Source of the DNA: Streptomyces gardneri | GTDB taxonomy: Bacteria; Actinomycetota; Actinomycetes; Streptomycetales; Streptomycetaceae | Direction: 5' to 3' | Length of the DNA stretch: 64,000 nt | NCBI RefSeq assembly: GCF_006539185.1 | Contig: NZ_BJMN01000010.1 | Location: 186,001 to 250,000 of the forward strand | Shown: positions 1 to 7,716 of the stretch, piece after piece | Position numbering within the stretch: position 1 is the stretch's first letter | How the letters are laid out: each line of letters starts with the position of its first letter | The notes under the pieces: generated by a model | The model's input: the letters and a program-made list of their open reading frames with translations, nothing else | Told to the model about the DNA's origin: nothing | Database searches by the model: none | Translations under genes and position numbers: made by a program

Positions 1-1089
1 ATCTATCTGCTGAGCGACCGACGCCTGTACCTCGCCTGGGAGACCGGCTTCCCGCAGGGCTTCCTCGAACCCTTCGACGGGGTCACGCTGGACTCCCGGG
101 TGCCCGGGGTGGAGACCCTGACGACGGGCCGGCCGCTCTTCTTCGAGTCGATGGACCAGCTGAGGCTGGAGTACCCGGGTCTCCCGCTCGACGCCCACAC
201 GGGAGCCCGGGCCTTCCTGCCCCTGATCGCCTCGGGGCGGCCGGTCGGTTCCTGCATCCTCGGCTTCGACCGCCCGCGGACGTTCAGCCCGGACGAGCGG
301 ACCGTGCTCACCGCCCTGGCGGGCCTGATCGCGCAGGCCCTGTCCCGGGCGCAGCGGTACGACACGGAATCGGCGGTCGCACGGGGGCTCCAGGACGCGC
401 TGCTGCCGCACCAACTGCCGGTGCTGGCCGGGGTGGAGACGGTCGGCCGCTATCTGCCGGGCACCGAGGGCATGGACGTGGGCGGCGACTGGTACGACGT
501 GATCGAGACGGGGCACGACCGGCTGGCGCTCGTGATCGGTGACGTCCAGGGGCACGGAGTGGCGGCGGCGGCCACGATGGGGCAGCTGCGCAGCGCGGTG
601 CGGGCCTTCGCGCTGGGCGGCCAGCGGCCGCAGGACGTCATGCGGGGGACCAACCGGCTCCTCATCGACCTGGATCCCGGCCAGTTCGCGAGCTGCTGCT
701 ACGTGCTCCTCGACCCCGGTACGGGAGAGGCCAGGGCCGTACGGGCCGGGCATCCGCAGCCGCTCCTGCTGCGCCCGGACGGGACGACCCGGTTGGTGGA
801 GCTGGCGGGCGGAGTGGTGCTGGGGGTCGACGACCGGGCCTCGTATCCCGTGACGCGGTTGCGGCTCGACCAGGGGGACGTCCTCGCGCTGTTCACGGAC
901 GGGCTGGTCGAGCGGCCCGGCACGGACATCGACGAGGGGATCGAGCGGCTGCGGCAGGCGCTCGCCTCGACGGGTTCGATGGCGCTCTCGGACGCGGCGG
1001 ACCGGCTGATCAGGGAGGCCAGGCAGGCCACGGCCAGGCCTGACGACATCGCGCTGCTCCTCGCCGCCCGCTGGCCGGAGGCCCGCTGA
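1..1089 (+). CDS. GAF/SpoIIE-type PP2C protein phosphatase (5' truncated by window edge)
   Basis: Serine/threonine phosphatase of the SpoIIE PP2C class, which in Streptomyces typically acts on anti-sigma-factor antagonists. The frame is open from the first base, so the N-terminus lies outside the window. The first ~110 visible residues look like the end of a GAF sensor domain. The phosphatase domain follows from about residue 125, with metal-binding motifs DVGGDWYD, IGDVQGHG, FTDGLVER and PDDIALLL. The end is followed by a hairpin. No cognate anti-sigma factor is adjacent. Family assignment is firm; the substrate is unknown. Confidence 0.9.
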   Translation: MYLLSDRRLYLAWETGFPQGFLEPFDGVTLDSRVPGVETLTTGRPLFFESMDQLRLEYPGLPLDAHTGARAFLPLIASGRPVGSCILGFDRPRTFSPDERTVLTALAGLIAQALSRAQRYDTESAVARGLQDALLPHQLPVLAGVETVGRYLPGTEGMDVGGDWYDVIETGHDRLALVIGDVQGHGVAAAATMGQLRSAVRAFALGGQRPQDVMRGTNRLLIDLDPGQFASCCYVLLDPGTGEARAVRAGHPQPLLLRPDGTTRLVELAGGVVLGVDDRASYPVTRLRLDQGDVLALFTDGLVERPGTDIDEGIERLRQALASTGSMALSDAADRLIREARQATARPDDIALLLAARWPEAR

Positions 1090-1113
1090 GCCCACGGCGC
1101 GGCGTCACCCGGT

Positions 1114-1148
1114 CGGGCCCGTGGCACTGGTCGGCCACGACGGGCCCG
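1114..1148 (+). terminator. Hairpin terminator after the SpoIIE phosphatase
   Basis: Inverted repeat with 9-bp outer arms CGGGCCCGT (1114-1122) and ACGGGCCCG (1140-1148), plus an inner GGC/GCC pairing, about 25 nt after the stop codon. There is no U-tract, as is usual for Streptomyces terminators. Confidence 0.55.
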
Positions 1149-1241
1149 GGGAGGCTGGGGGTGCCGTGCCGGATCAGGCCGGACTAGCCGAGACGATCAC
1201 GTCGGGGCGAACGAGTCAGGGCGGAAGCCCGAGGAGGACAC

Positions 1242-1490
1242 GTGCAGCAGGACAAGCAGCCCGAGTACGGACCCGTGGTCTTCCGGGACCGGTCGGCCGG
1301 GTACGCCTTTCTGACCCGGTCCACCGCGACCAGCGAGCGGACCATCGAGTGGGACGACGGGGAGACGTACCCGGTGATCGACGTGGAGATCTCCTCCGAG
1401 AGCCATCCCTTCTTCACCGGCACGGCCCGGACCGTGGACTCCGAGGGCCGGATCGCGAAGTTCGAGCGCCGCTTCGGCGAAGGGAGTTAG
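1242..1490 (+). CDS. rpmE2: 50S ribosomal protein L31 type B (zinc-independent paralogue)
   Basis: 82-residue ribosomal protein L31 of type B. It contains no cysteine, so it lacks the zinc ribbon of type A L31. Known role of the family: C-minus L31 replaces the zinc form in the ribosome under zinc limitation. The characteristic core [20 protein letters not shown] is present. The GTG start follows a GAGGA ribosome site. Streptomyces C-minus L31 genes are often Zur-controlled, but I do not see a clear Zur palindrome in the 100 bp upstream, so regulation is open. The gene stands alone between two + strand genes. Confidence 0.92.
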   Translation: MQQDKQPEYGPVVFRDRSAGYAFLTRSTATSERTIEWDDGETYPVIDVEISSESHPFFTGTARTVDSEGRIAKFERRFGEGS

Positions 1491-1565
1491 CGGCCCGGTC
1501 GGTCTCCGAGGAGTCGGTGCCCGAGGGACCCACCCCGAGGAACCCATCCGAGAAACCGTCCGTGA

Positions 1566-1660
1566 AACTGGCCAGAAGGTGGCCAGTTCCCCTTCCAGGA
1601 TGAGGTCACGAAGACGGCGGGGCGCCAGCGCACCGCCGCGGACCCTCGGAAGGGGAACTG
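1566..1660 (+). promoter_or_regulatory. Candidate RNA switch sequestering the Shine-Dalgarno of the NmrA gene
   Basis: Arm A (1566-1574, AACTGGCCA) is complementary to arm B (1580-1588, TGGCCAGTT). Arm C (1584-1596, CAGTTCCCCTTCC) is perfectly complementary over 13 nt to arm D (1648-1660), and D contains the ribosome site GGAAGGGGAA. B and C overlap, so A:B and C:D cannot form together. This is the arrangement of a translational switch. The A/B palindrome could alternatively, or also, be a DNA operator. Seen in sequence; function inferred. Confidence 0.5.
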
Positions 1661-1662
1661 CT

Positions 1663-2499
1663 GTGATCGTGGTGACCGGAGCGACCGGAAACGTCGGACG
1701 ACCGCTGGTGGAGGCACTGGCCGCAGCTGGTGAGGAGGTCACGGCGGTGAGCCGCCGGCCCGCCGACGGGCTGCCCGCCGGTGTGGTCCACCGGCGGGGT
1801 GATCTGGCCGATGTGGACGGCCTCAAGGAGTTGTTCGAGGGCGCCGAGGCCGTCTATCTGCTCGTCGCGGGCCTCGGGGACACCCTGCGGCCGCGCGAGA
1901 TCGTGGCGGCGGCGTTGGCGGGCGGGGTGCGGCGCCTCGTCCTCCAGTCCTCCCAGCTGGTGGGCACGCGGCACGATTCCGTGTCCCACGCCTTCCTCCG
2001 TGACTTCGAGGCGGCCGTACGGGAGTCGGGTCTCGAGTGGACGGTGCTGCGGCCCGGCGGCTTCGCCTCCAACGCGTACCTCTGGGCCGAGCAGGTGCGC
2101 ACCGCGCGGACGGTCGCGTCCCCGTTCGCCGATGTGGCACTGCCGGTGGTGGACCCGGCGGACATCGCGGAGGTCGCGGCGGCGGCGCTGCGCGATCCGG
2201 CGCACTCGGGACGCACGTACGTCCTGACGGGTCCGGTCGGGGTGTCGCCGCGCGAGCAGGCGCGGGACCTCGCCGAAGCCGTGGGCGAGCCGGTGGAGTT
2301 CGTGGTGCAGAGCGCGGCCGAGGCTCGGGCGCATCTGGTGCGGTTCCTGCCGGAGGACGCCGTCGACGGCATGCTGTCGGTGCTGGGCGAGCCCAGCGCG
2401 GAGGAACAGCGTGTGAGCCCGGACGTGGAACGGGTCCTGGGGCGTGCGCCGCGCCCGTTCTCGGCGTGGGCGAAGCGGAACGCGTTCGCCTTCGCCTGA
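1663..2499 (+). CDS. NmrA/SDR-family NAD(P)-dependent oxidoreductase
   Basis: 278-residue atypical short-chain dehydrogenase of the NmrA / NAD(P)H-binding group. The N-terminal Rossmann motif is VTGATGNVGRPLV (glycine pattern GATGNVG), followed by LVLQSSQLVGT and TVLRPGGF segments typical of the family. The GTG start at 1663 sits 3 nt after GGAAGGGGAACT; an upstream ATG at 1579 lacks a ribosome site and lies inside the leader hairpins. Substrate unknown; relatives include quinone reductases and redox sensors. The 5' leader (1566-1660) carries competing hairpins, suggesting translational control. Downstream is a convergent cyclophilin gene. Confidence 0.88.
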   Translation: MIVVTGATGNVGRPLVEALAAAGEEVTAVSRRPADGLPAGVVHRRGDLADVDGLKELFEGAEAVYLLVAGLGDTLRPREIVAAALAGGVRRLVLQSSQLVGTRHDSVSHAFLRDFEAAVRESGLEWTVLRPGGFASNAYLWAEQVRTARTVASPFADVALPVVDPADIAEVAAAALRDPAHSGRTYVLTGPVGVSPREQARDLAEAVGEPVEFVVQSAAEARAHLVRFLPEDAVDGMLSVLGEPSAEEQRVSPDVERVLGRAPRPFSAWAKRNAFAFA

Positions 2500-2660
2500 G
2501 GCGGAACGGGCGACGGCGCCGGGCCGGAGGCGTCGGCCGTCGGAGGTGCGGCGCGTGGCCGCGTCGGCCGGGGCGGGGAGCGGCGCGTCCCGAGGACGGC
2601 ACTCCCCTGCCCCGCCGTGCGGGTGAGCGAGGGCCTGTGGCCCTCTGCTCGAACTCCGCC

Positions 2661-2693
2661 GAGGCTACCGATCAGCGCTGCTGATCCGGCCTC
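2661..2693. terminator. Stem-loop between convergent genes
   Basis: GATCAGC (2670-2676) pairs with GCTGATC (2680-2686), and flanking GAGGC (2661-2665) pairs with GCCTC (2689-2693). It lies between the NmrA gene and the convergent cyclophilin gene and could serve both. The rest of the 2500-2709 gap holds only GC-rich sequence with no recognisable element. Confidence 0.45.
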
Positions 2694-2709
2694 TGAATCA
2701 AGCGTCCGT

Positions 2710-3207
2710 TCAGACCTTGACGATGCCGGACTCGGAGACCTTGATGGTGGCGCTGGTGGCGCCGGAGCGGGAGCCGAGGCCCTCGATCTTCTTGACCAGG
2801 TCCTGGCCCTCGACGACCTCGCCGAAGACGACGTGCTTGCCGTCGAGCCAGTCGGTGACGATCGTGGTGATGAAGAACTGCGAGCCATTGCTGTTCGGGC
2901 CGGCGTTGGCCATCGAGAGCAGGAACGGGCGGTCGTGCTTCAGCTTGAAGTTCTCGTCCGCGAACTTCTCGCCGTAGATGCTCTTGCCACCCGTGCCGTT
3001 GCCGCGGGTGAAGTCGCCACCCTGGAGCATGAACTGCGGGATGACGCGGTGGAACGGGGAGCCGGCGTAGCCGAAGCCGTGCTCGCCGGTGCAGAGCTCG
3101 CGGAAGTTCTGCGCGGTCTTCGGGACGACGTCGTCGAAGAGCTTGAAGGTGATCCGGCCCGCGGGCTCGTCGTTGATGGTGATGTCGAAGTAAACGTTGT
3201 CGCTCAT
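2710..3207 (-). CDS. Peptidyl-prolyl cis-trans isomerase, cyclophilin type
   Basis: 165-residue cytoplasmic cyclophilin catalysing proline isomerisation. It is a complete single-domain CypA-like protein with the active-site segments [15 protein letters not shown] (catalytic Arg) and [10 protein letters not shown], and a C-terminal [10 protein letters not shown]. It has no signal peptide or membrane segment. The length matches eukaryote-like cyclophilin A rather than the shorter bacterial periplasmic types. ATG start with a weak AGGA upstream. Convergent with the NmrA gene. Confidence 0.95.
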   Translation of the reverse strand: MSDNVYFDITINDEPAGRITFKLFDDVVPKTAQNFRELCTGEHGFGYAGSPFHRVIPQFMLQGGDFTRGNGTGGKSIYGEKFADENFKLKHDRPFLLSMANAGPNSNGSQFFITTIVTDWLDGKHVVFGEVVEGQDLVKKIEGLGSRSGATSATIKVSESGIVKV

Positions 3208-3274
3208 GGGGACATCCTGTCATTACTCGCGCACGGCGCGCGCACGGGCTGCCTCCTCCCGTGTCACGGCGCGC

Positions 3275-3310
3275 CTGTGCCCCGCGCCACCGAGGGGGCG
3301 CGGGGCACAG
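3275..3310 (-). terminator. Strong hairpin after the small secreted protein gene
   Basis: A perfect 14-bp stem with arms 3275-3288 and 3297-3310 (core GTGCCCCGCGCC / GGCGCGGGGCAC) and an 8-nt loop, placed 23 bp beyond the stop of the minus-strand gene ending at 3333. Confidence 0.75.
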
Positions 3311-3332
3311 GGGGCCACGGTCCGGGGAAAGG

Positions 3333-3554
3333 TCAGAGCAGCCCGCCCGCCCGGGGCGGCTGGAGGGCGCTCCCGGCGCCCTGGACGGTGTCCACGGTCT
3401 GGGTGACGGTCTCGACGCCCTGGTCCTCCTGGAGGAGGCCGGTGGCGCCGCCGAGGGGGTTCTCCGCGGCGCTGGCCGGCGGCGCCGGGGTGACGAGGGC
3501 CGTGACGACGCCTGCGGCGAGGGAGGCGATGGCGAGCATGCTGCGCTTCTTCAT
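3333..3554 (-). CDS. Small secreted hypothetical protein
   Basis: 73 residues with a clear Sec signal peptide: MKKRS basic start, a hydrophobic stretch to about residue 24 and an Ala-x-Ala site PASA|AE near residue 29. That leaves a mature peptide of ~44 residues rich in Gly, Gln and Thr, without cysteines. Function unknown. Similar tiny exported proteins are common in Streptomyces. It is a single gene followed by a strong hairpin. Codon use matches its neighbours. Confidence 0.65.
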   Translation of the reverse strand: MKKRSMLAIASLAAGVVTALVTPAPPASAAENPLGGATGLLQEDQGVETVTQTVDTVQGAGSALQPPRAGGLL

Positions 3555-3584
3555 GCCCTGGTCAACTACTGAGGCGGCGAGGGG

Positions 3585-4193
3585 TTACGCCCGACTTCTC
3601 ACCCAGACCAGGAGCACCAGCGACGCGGCGGCGGCGAGGGCGCACCACGTGGAGACGAACTCCGTGCGCCACAGCAGCACGCAGACGACCGCTCCGGCGC
3701 CGGCCAGGAGCCCGAGCAGGCGCAGGATCCGGTCGCGGGCGAGGAGCAGCGCACCGACCGTGGCGAGGAGATAGCCGGCGAGGAGCAGGGCCGCGTGCGG
3801 CAGGTCGACGACGTAGCCGAGGGTGTGTCCGCGGACCTCGGCCGTGACCGGGCGGGTCGCGAGGCGGTACGCGAGGACGGCGGCGGTCGCGAGGCCCGCC
3901 GCGAGCGGCACGACCAGGCGCCGCCGGTCGGCGGGGCGCGCCGCGGTCAGGACGCCGACCGGCACCCAGACGGGCAGGAGGGGCAGGGCGATCACGGCCC
4001 AGGCGAGGGTGGCGGGGCCCGCTCCCCCGCCGGAGCGCCAGACGGCGGCCTCCACGACCTGGTGGGCGCCGAGGAGCAGGGGCAGGGCGGCGAGCGGCAC
4101 GTCCCCGGCGCGGCGTACGGAGGCGATCGAGACCAGGCCGACGGCGCCGATCCCGAGGCCCGCCCAGAGGTCGGCCGTCGCGCTCCAGCACAT
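3585..4193 (-). CDS. DUF6629-family integral membrane protein
   Basis: 202 residues with about six or seven hydrophobic segments. The opening MCWSATADL and the segment PLLLGAHQVVEAAVW are typical of the Streptomyces DUF6629 group. Function unknown. No Shine-Dalgarno is visible: the ATG is preceded directly by TAAAAG at -12 to -7, a good fit to a -10 element, so a leaderless transcript is likely (inference). Divergent from the AMIN-like gene. Confidence 0.75.
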   Translation of the reverse strand: MCWSATADLWAGLGIGAVGLVSIASVRRAGDVPLAALPLLLGAHQVVEAAVWRSGGGAGPATLAWAVIALPLLPVWVPVGVLTAARPADRRRLVVPLAAGLATAAVLAYRLATRPVTAEVRGHTLGYVVDLPHAALLLAGYLLATVGALLLARDRILRLLGLLAGAGAVVCVLLWRTEFVSTWCALAAAASLVLLVWVRSRA

Positions 4194-4294
4194 AACGCAC
4201 TTTTACCCCAAACCAGGCGGAACCGTATGGTTGGGGATGGATGTCTCTGTCAGTGACACCACTGTCCCCGGAGCAGGAGAAATTGGGGGACGTC

Positions 4295-4816
4295 ATGCAT
4301 CACCGTCACACTCTCGCGGCCGTCGCCGCAGGGATCCTCCTTACCGCCGGGATCGGCGCCACGATCCCGGCAGGTGCTTCCGATTCCCCGTCCCGCGCGT
4401 CGACGCCACCGGCCACGGCCCAGGTCGTCAACACCCGCTGGGGCGGACACACCGGCTTCGACCGGATCGTCATCGACATACGGGGCGCCGTGCCCCCGGT
4501 CACCGTCCGGCAGGCGAGCGCACTGCACTACGACGGCTCGGGGCAGCGGGTCCCCCTCGCGGGGAAGTACTTCCTGGAGATCGCCCTCTCCCCCGCCGCC
4601 GCCCACGACGACAACGGAAGGAACGTCTACCAGGGGCCCCGGCTGCTGAAGGTCCATCTGCCCACGCTCAAGGGGCTCGCTCTCACCGGCGACTTCGAGG
4701 GTGTGGTCACGATCGGGGCCGCCTTCGACACCAAGCCCGCCTTCAAGACCTTCACCCTGCACTCCCCGGAGCGCCTCGTCGTCGACATCGCCCACCCGGT
4801 CGGCTGCCGGGCCTGA
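4295..4816 (+). CDS. AMIN-like domain secreted protein
   Basis: 173 residues. The signal peptide (HHRHTLAAVAAGILLTAGIG...) ends near PAGAS. The remainder is an AMIN-like beta domain with GFDRIVIDIRG and a C-terminal SPERLVVDIAHP. AMIN domains bind cell wall or envelope components, so an extracytoplasmic role is likely, though the ligand is unknown. ATG at 4295 is chosen because GGGGGA lies 4 nt upstream and the signal peptide starts there; an in-frame ATG at 4241 would add 18 unlikely residues. Confidence 0.8.
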   Translation: MHHRHTLAAVAAGILLTAGIGATIPAGASDSPSRASTPPATAQVVNTRWGGHTGFDRIVIDIRGAVPPVTVRQASALHYDGSGQRVPLAGKYFLEIALSPAAAHDDNGRNVYQGPRLLKVHLPTLKGLALTGDFEGVVTIGAAFDTKPAFKTFTLHSPERLVVDIAHPVGCRA

Positions 4817-4827
4817 GACGCCGCGCC

Positions 4828-4857
4828 GGTGGGGCCGTCCGGGCGGGCGGCCCCACC
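4828..4857. terminator. Terminator between convergent AMIN-like and Nudix genes
   Basis: 10-bp perfect stem GGTGGGGCCG (4828-4837) / CGGCCCCACC (4848-4857), 10-nt loop, in the 48-bp convergent gap. Confidence 0.65.
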
Positions 4858-4864
4858 TCCGTCG

Positions 4865-5365
4865 TCACGTGACGGCGCCGGTCTCCACGTACACGGTCGA
4901 TCCGGTCCTGCGGGCGCGGTCGATCTCGGCGAGGCGGGCGAACTCGCTCGGGTGCATCTCGCGCTCCCACTCCTCAAGGCTGCGCACGCCGTACTCGCTG
5001 TGCTCGTCGGGGTCGAGGACGACGGCGGCGATCTGCTCGTCCGTCAGCTCGCCGCCGTCGAAGATGAAGCCGATGTGGTTGGCCGGCCACTCCTCGCCCC
5101 GGTCGGTCACGAAGTGGGTGCCGAGGAGACGCGGCGTCCCGGTGAAGACGAGTCCGGTCTCCTCGTGGCACTCGCGCAGGGCCGTCTCCCAGGGGGTCTC
5201 CCCCGGGTCCATGTTCCCGCCGGGCCACTGCCACAGCTCGGTGCGGTCGGAGGCACGGAGCTGGAACGGGCGGCCGCCCGTGTCGGTGAAGTACAGGCAG
5301 GCGTACGCCGTCGCTCTCGGCAGGGTCTCGACGTACTCGACGGGCGGCAGCCAGATGTTCGTCAT
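4865..5365 (-). CDS. Nudix hydrolase
   Basis: 166-residue pyrophosphohydrolase of the Nudix family. The box is complete: G-x5-E-x7-REChEETGL within GNMDPGETPWETALRECHEE (about residues 58-82 from the chosen start), so metal binding and catalysis should be intact. Substrate not deducible. Start placed at ATG 5365 (MTNIWLPP) after a GAGAG stretch; a longer reading from 5404 has no ribosome site. Confidence 0.9.
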   Translation of the reverse strand: MTNIWLPPVEYVETLPRATAYACLYFTDTGGRPFQLRASDRTELWQWPGGNMDPGETPWETALRECHEETGLVFTGTPRLLGTHFVTDRGEEWPANHIGFIFDGGELTDEQIAAVVLDPDEHSEYGVRSLEEWEREMHPSEFARLAEIDRARRTGSTVYVETGAVT

Positions 5366-5409
5366 GGGCGGCTCTCTTTCGACGGGCCGATGGGACTCCT
5401 CCATCCAAT

Positions 5410-5423
5410 CGGCCCGCGGGCCG
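5410..5423 (-). terminator. Palindrome after the response regulator gene
   Basis: Perfect 14-bp palindrome CGGCCCGCGGGCCG, 60 bp beyond the stop of the minus-strand response regulator. Possible terminator, but short. Confidence 0.35.
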
Positions 5424-5483
5424 CCGTCCGGCCCGTGACGGGGAGATCACCGGATCGTGTGATCACCGCTCCCGGCAGCCGGG

Positions 5484-6251
5484 TCAGGCGGCGGAGACGA
5501 GGCCCGCCTCGTACGCGATGATGACCAGGTGCACGCGGTCGCGGGCGTCGAGCTTGGCTAGCAGGCGCGTGACGTACGTCTTCGCGGTGGCGATGCTGAT
5601 GTGGAGCTCGGCGGCGACCTCCGTGTTGGAGAGGCCGCGGCCGACGAGCGTGAGCACCTCGCGTTCGCGGTCGGTGATGCCCTCGGTGCCACGACGGGGC
5701 GCGGTGGACGGCCGTCGCGGGCGGTCGGTGAACTCCTTGATGAGGCGGCGGGTGACGCCGGGCGCGATGAGGGCGTCGCCGGAGGCGACGACCCGGACGG
5801 CGGCGAGGATGTCGTCCAGGGCCATGTCCTTGACGAGGAAGCCGGAGGCCCCTGCGTGCAGCGCCCCGTAGACGTGGTCGTCGTCGTCGAAGGTGGTGAG
5901 GACGACGACCCGGGCGCCGGTGGGACCCGCGGTGACGAGGCGGGTCGCCTCGATGCCGTCGGTGCCGGGCATCCGCAGGTCCATCACGACGACGTCGGCG
6001 CCGGTCTCCTCGACGAGTCGGACGGCCTCGGCGCCGTTCGCGGCCTCGCCGACCACGACGAGGTCGGGGGTGTCCGTCATGACCATCCGGAGCGCGGTGC
6101 GGACGAGGGGCTGGTCGTCGGCGAGGACGACACGGACGACGGCGACGGGGTCTACGGGGCCCGTGGGGCCGGTGGGGCCGGTGGGGCCGGTGGGGCCGGT
6201 GGGGCCGGTGGGCGGCACAGGCGTTGGCTGCACTGCGGTGGGCTCGGTCAT
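5484..6251 (-). CDS. NarL/LuxR-type response regulator with collagen-like N-terminal tail
   Basis: 255 residues. Residues 1-35 are an extra Pro-Thr-Gly tail with repeated GPT triplets. The receiver domain follows: VVLADDQPLVR (acidic pocket), VVVMDLRMPGTDG (phospho-acceptor Asp), LTTFDDDDHVYGAL and FLVKDM (conserved Lys). A C-terminal LuxR HTH (ITDREREVLTLVGRGLSNTE) completes it. Its ATG overlaps the kinase stop (ATGA), so the two are translationally coupled. The probable target is the divergent ABC exporter operon. Confidence 0.93.
   Translation of the reverse strand: MTEPTAVQPTPVPPTGPTGPTGPTGPTGPTGPVDPVAVVRVVLADDQPLVRTALRMVMTDTPDLVVVGEAANGAEAVRLVEETGADVVVMDLRMPGTDGIEATRLVTAGPTGARVVVLTTFDDDDHVYGALHAGASGFLVKDMALDDILAAVRVVASGDALIAPGVTRRLIKEFTDRPRRPSTAPRRGTEGITDREREVLTLVGRGLSNTEVAAELHISIATAKTYVTRLLAKLDARDRVHLVIIAYEAGLVSAA
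6156..6209. repeat. 9-bp tandem repeat in the response-regulator gene
   Basis: Five perfect copies of GGGGCCGGT (6165-6209), preceded by one copy with a single mismatch. On the coding strand each unit adds one Gly-Pro-Thr triplet. Since 9 bp is a multiple of three, slippage would alter tail length without breaking the frame. Confidence 0.9.
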
Positions 6252-7582
6252 CGGGTGGTGGCTCCTGTGCCGGTGGGGAGGGGAAGTCGGGCGGTGACGC
6301 GGAAGCCGCCGCCGGGGCGGGGGCCCGCGGCGAACTCTCCGTGCAGCAGGGCGACACGCTCGCGCATGCCCGCGAGGCCGTAACCGGAGCCTCCGCCGGG
6401 GCGTTCGCGCTCCCGGCCGGCGGCCGGGCCGCGGTCCTCGACGGTGACGGCGACGGCGACGGGGTCCCCGTGGTCGACGGTCACGGTGCAGGCGTCGGCG
6501 CCGGAGTGGCGCACGACGTTGGTGACGGACTCCTGGACGAGCCGGAAGGCGGAGAGGTCGATGTCCGGGGGCAGGGAGCAGGGGGCGCCGATCCGCCGGA
6601 CGGTGACGCGGACCCCGGCGGCACCCGTGACCTCGGCGAGCCGGTCGAGCGCGGAGAGCCCGGGAGCCTCGGGCAGACCGGACGGCTGTGCGAGGCGGTC
6701 GGCGGGGATTCCGGCAGGTGTGCGGTCGGTGCCGGCGCCGTCGGTGCCGATGCCCGGGCCATCGATGCCCGTGCCGTCGGTCGTGGCGGCCGCGTCGGTC
6801 CGATCCGCGGTTCGCAGGGCGCCGAGCATGCGGCGCAGTCCCGCCAGGGTCTCGCGGCTCGCCGTCTCGATCTCCGCGAGGGCCTGCCGGGCGCCCTCGG
6901 GCTGCGTGTCGATGACGCGCCGGGCCGCGCCCGCCTGGAGGGCGACGATGCCGATGCTGTGCGCGACCGTGTCGTGCATCTCGCGGGCGATGCGCAGCCG
7001 TTCGGCGGTGACGGCCTGCGCGGCGGCCTGGGCGCGGCTGCTTTCCGCGTACGTACGGCTCTGGTGCTCGGAACGGCCGAGGAGCCAGGCGACCACGGCG
7101 GTCAGGGCCACGGCGAGTTCGGTGGTGGTGCCGACGTTCCAGTCGCGGAGCAGTCGGAAGGTCACGTAGCCGGCGAGGACGCCGAGGGCGAGGAGGAGCG
7201 CCTGGACGGCCTCGCGGGGCGGCCGGGCGACGGCGATGACGTACAGGGCGACGTCGACGGCGAGGTACTGGGCGAACGGGATGGCGTTGACGCCGAGCGG
7301 GGTGCAGGCGACGACCGCGGCGACGAGCAGGCACCGGAGCGCGGCGGCCGGACGGCGGGTCAGGAGCGCGCAGCCCCGCAGCGCGAGGGCGGTGGCGACG
7401 AGCAGGGTGGTGACGCCGTCCCAGCGCAGCAGGATCACGCCGGGCAGGACGTCCGCCTCGTCCTGGCCCGGCAGCCGGAGGCGCAGGAGACCGGTGAAGA
7501 GCAGGCCCGCGAGCCAGGCGAGGGCGGCCCAGCCGCCCGGTGTGACCCTCTTGAGGAACGGCGCTGACGGAGTGGCGGACAT
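6248..7582 (-). CDS. NarL-type sensor histidine kinase
   Basis: 444-residue membrane kinase. The N-terminal half has about five or six hydrophobic helices. The HisKA_3 dimerisation box ERLRIAREMHDTVAHSIG contains the phospho-acceptor His. The HATPase region has QESVTNVVRHSGA (N-box) and a YGLAGMRERV G-box. An Asp/Gly/Thr-rich linker lies between the two. ATG 7582 is chosen by similarity to family length, though no ribosome site precedes it; an ATG at 7618 is the alternative. Divergent from the ABC transporter it probably regulates. Confidence 0.9.
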   Translation of the reverse strand: MSATPSAPFLKRVTPGGWAALAWLAGLLFTGLLRLRLPGQDEADVLPGVILLRWDGVTTLLVATALALRGCALLTRRPAAALRCLLVAAVVACTPLGVNAIPFAQYLAVDVALYVIAVARPPREAVQALLLALGVLAGYVTFRLLRDWNVGTTTELAVALTAVVAWLLGRSEHQSRTYAESSRAQAAAQAVTAERLRIAREMHDTVAHSIGIVALQAGAARRVIDTQPEGARQALAEIETASRETLAGLRRMLGALRTADRTDAAATTDGTGIDGPGIGTDGAGTDRTPAGIPADRLAQPSGLPEAPGLSALDRLAEVTGAAGVRVTVRRIGAPCSLPPDIDLSAFRLVQESVTNVVRHSGADACTVTVDHGDPVAVAVTVEDRGPAAGRERERPGGGSGYGLAGMRERVALLHGEFAAGPRPGGGFRVTARLPLPTGTGATTR

Positions 7583-7615
7583 GCGGTGATCGTAGAGGGG
7601 CGCCCTCGGCCGGGA

Positions 7616-7682
7616 CATCGGACCGGGGGTGTACGACCACGGGTGACAGCGCCGGCCGCCGATTGTCCCTGCTGGTCCGATG
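7616..7682. promoter_or_regulatory. Inverted pair of 9-bp sites in the kinase/ABC divergent promoter region
   Basis: CATCGGACC (7616-7624) and its exact reverse complement GGTCCGATG (7674-7682) bracket the middle of the divergent intergenic region, with 11/13 identity when flanks are included. Possible binding sites for the response regulator; inferred only. Confidence 0.35.
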
Positions 7683-7716
7683 CCCGGGGAGGGGCCCGGG
7701 CGGCACGGTGGTGCAC

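Noticed and set aside
1090..1241. Zur box upstream of rpmE2
   Set aside because: Zinc-independent L31 genes are often Zur targets, but no AT-rich palindrome of the Zur type is visible here.
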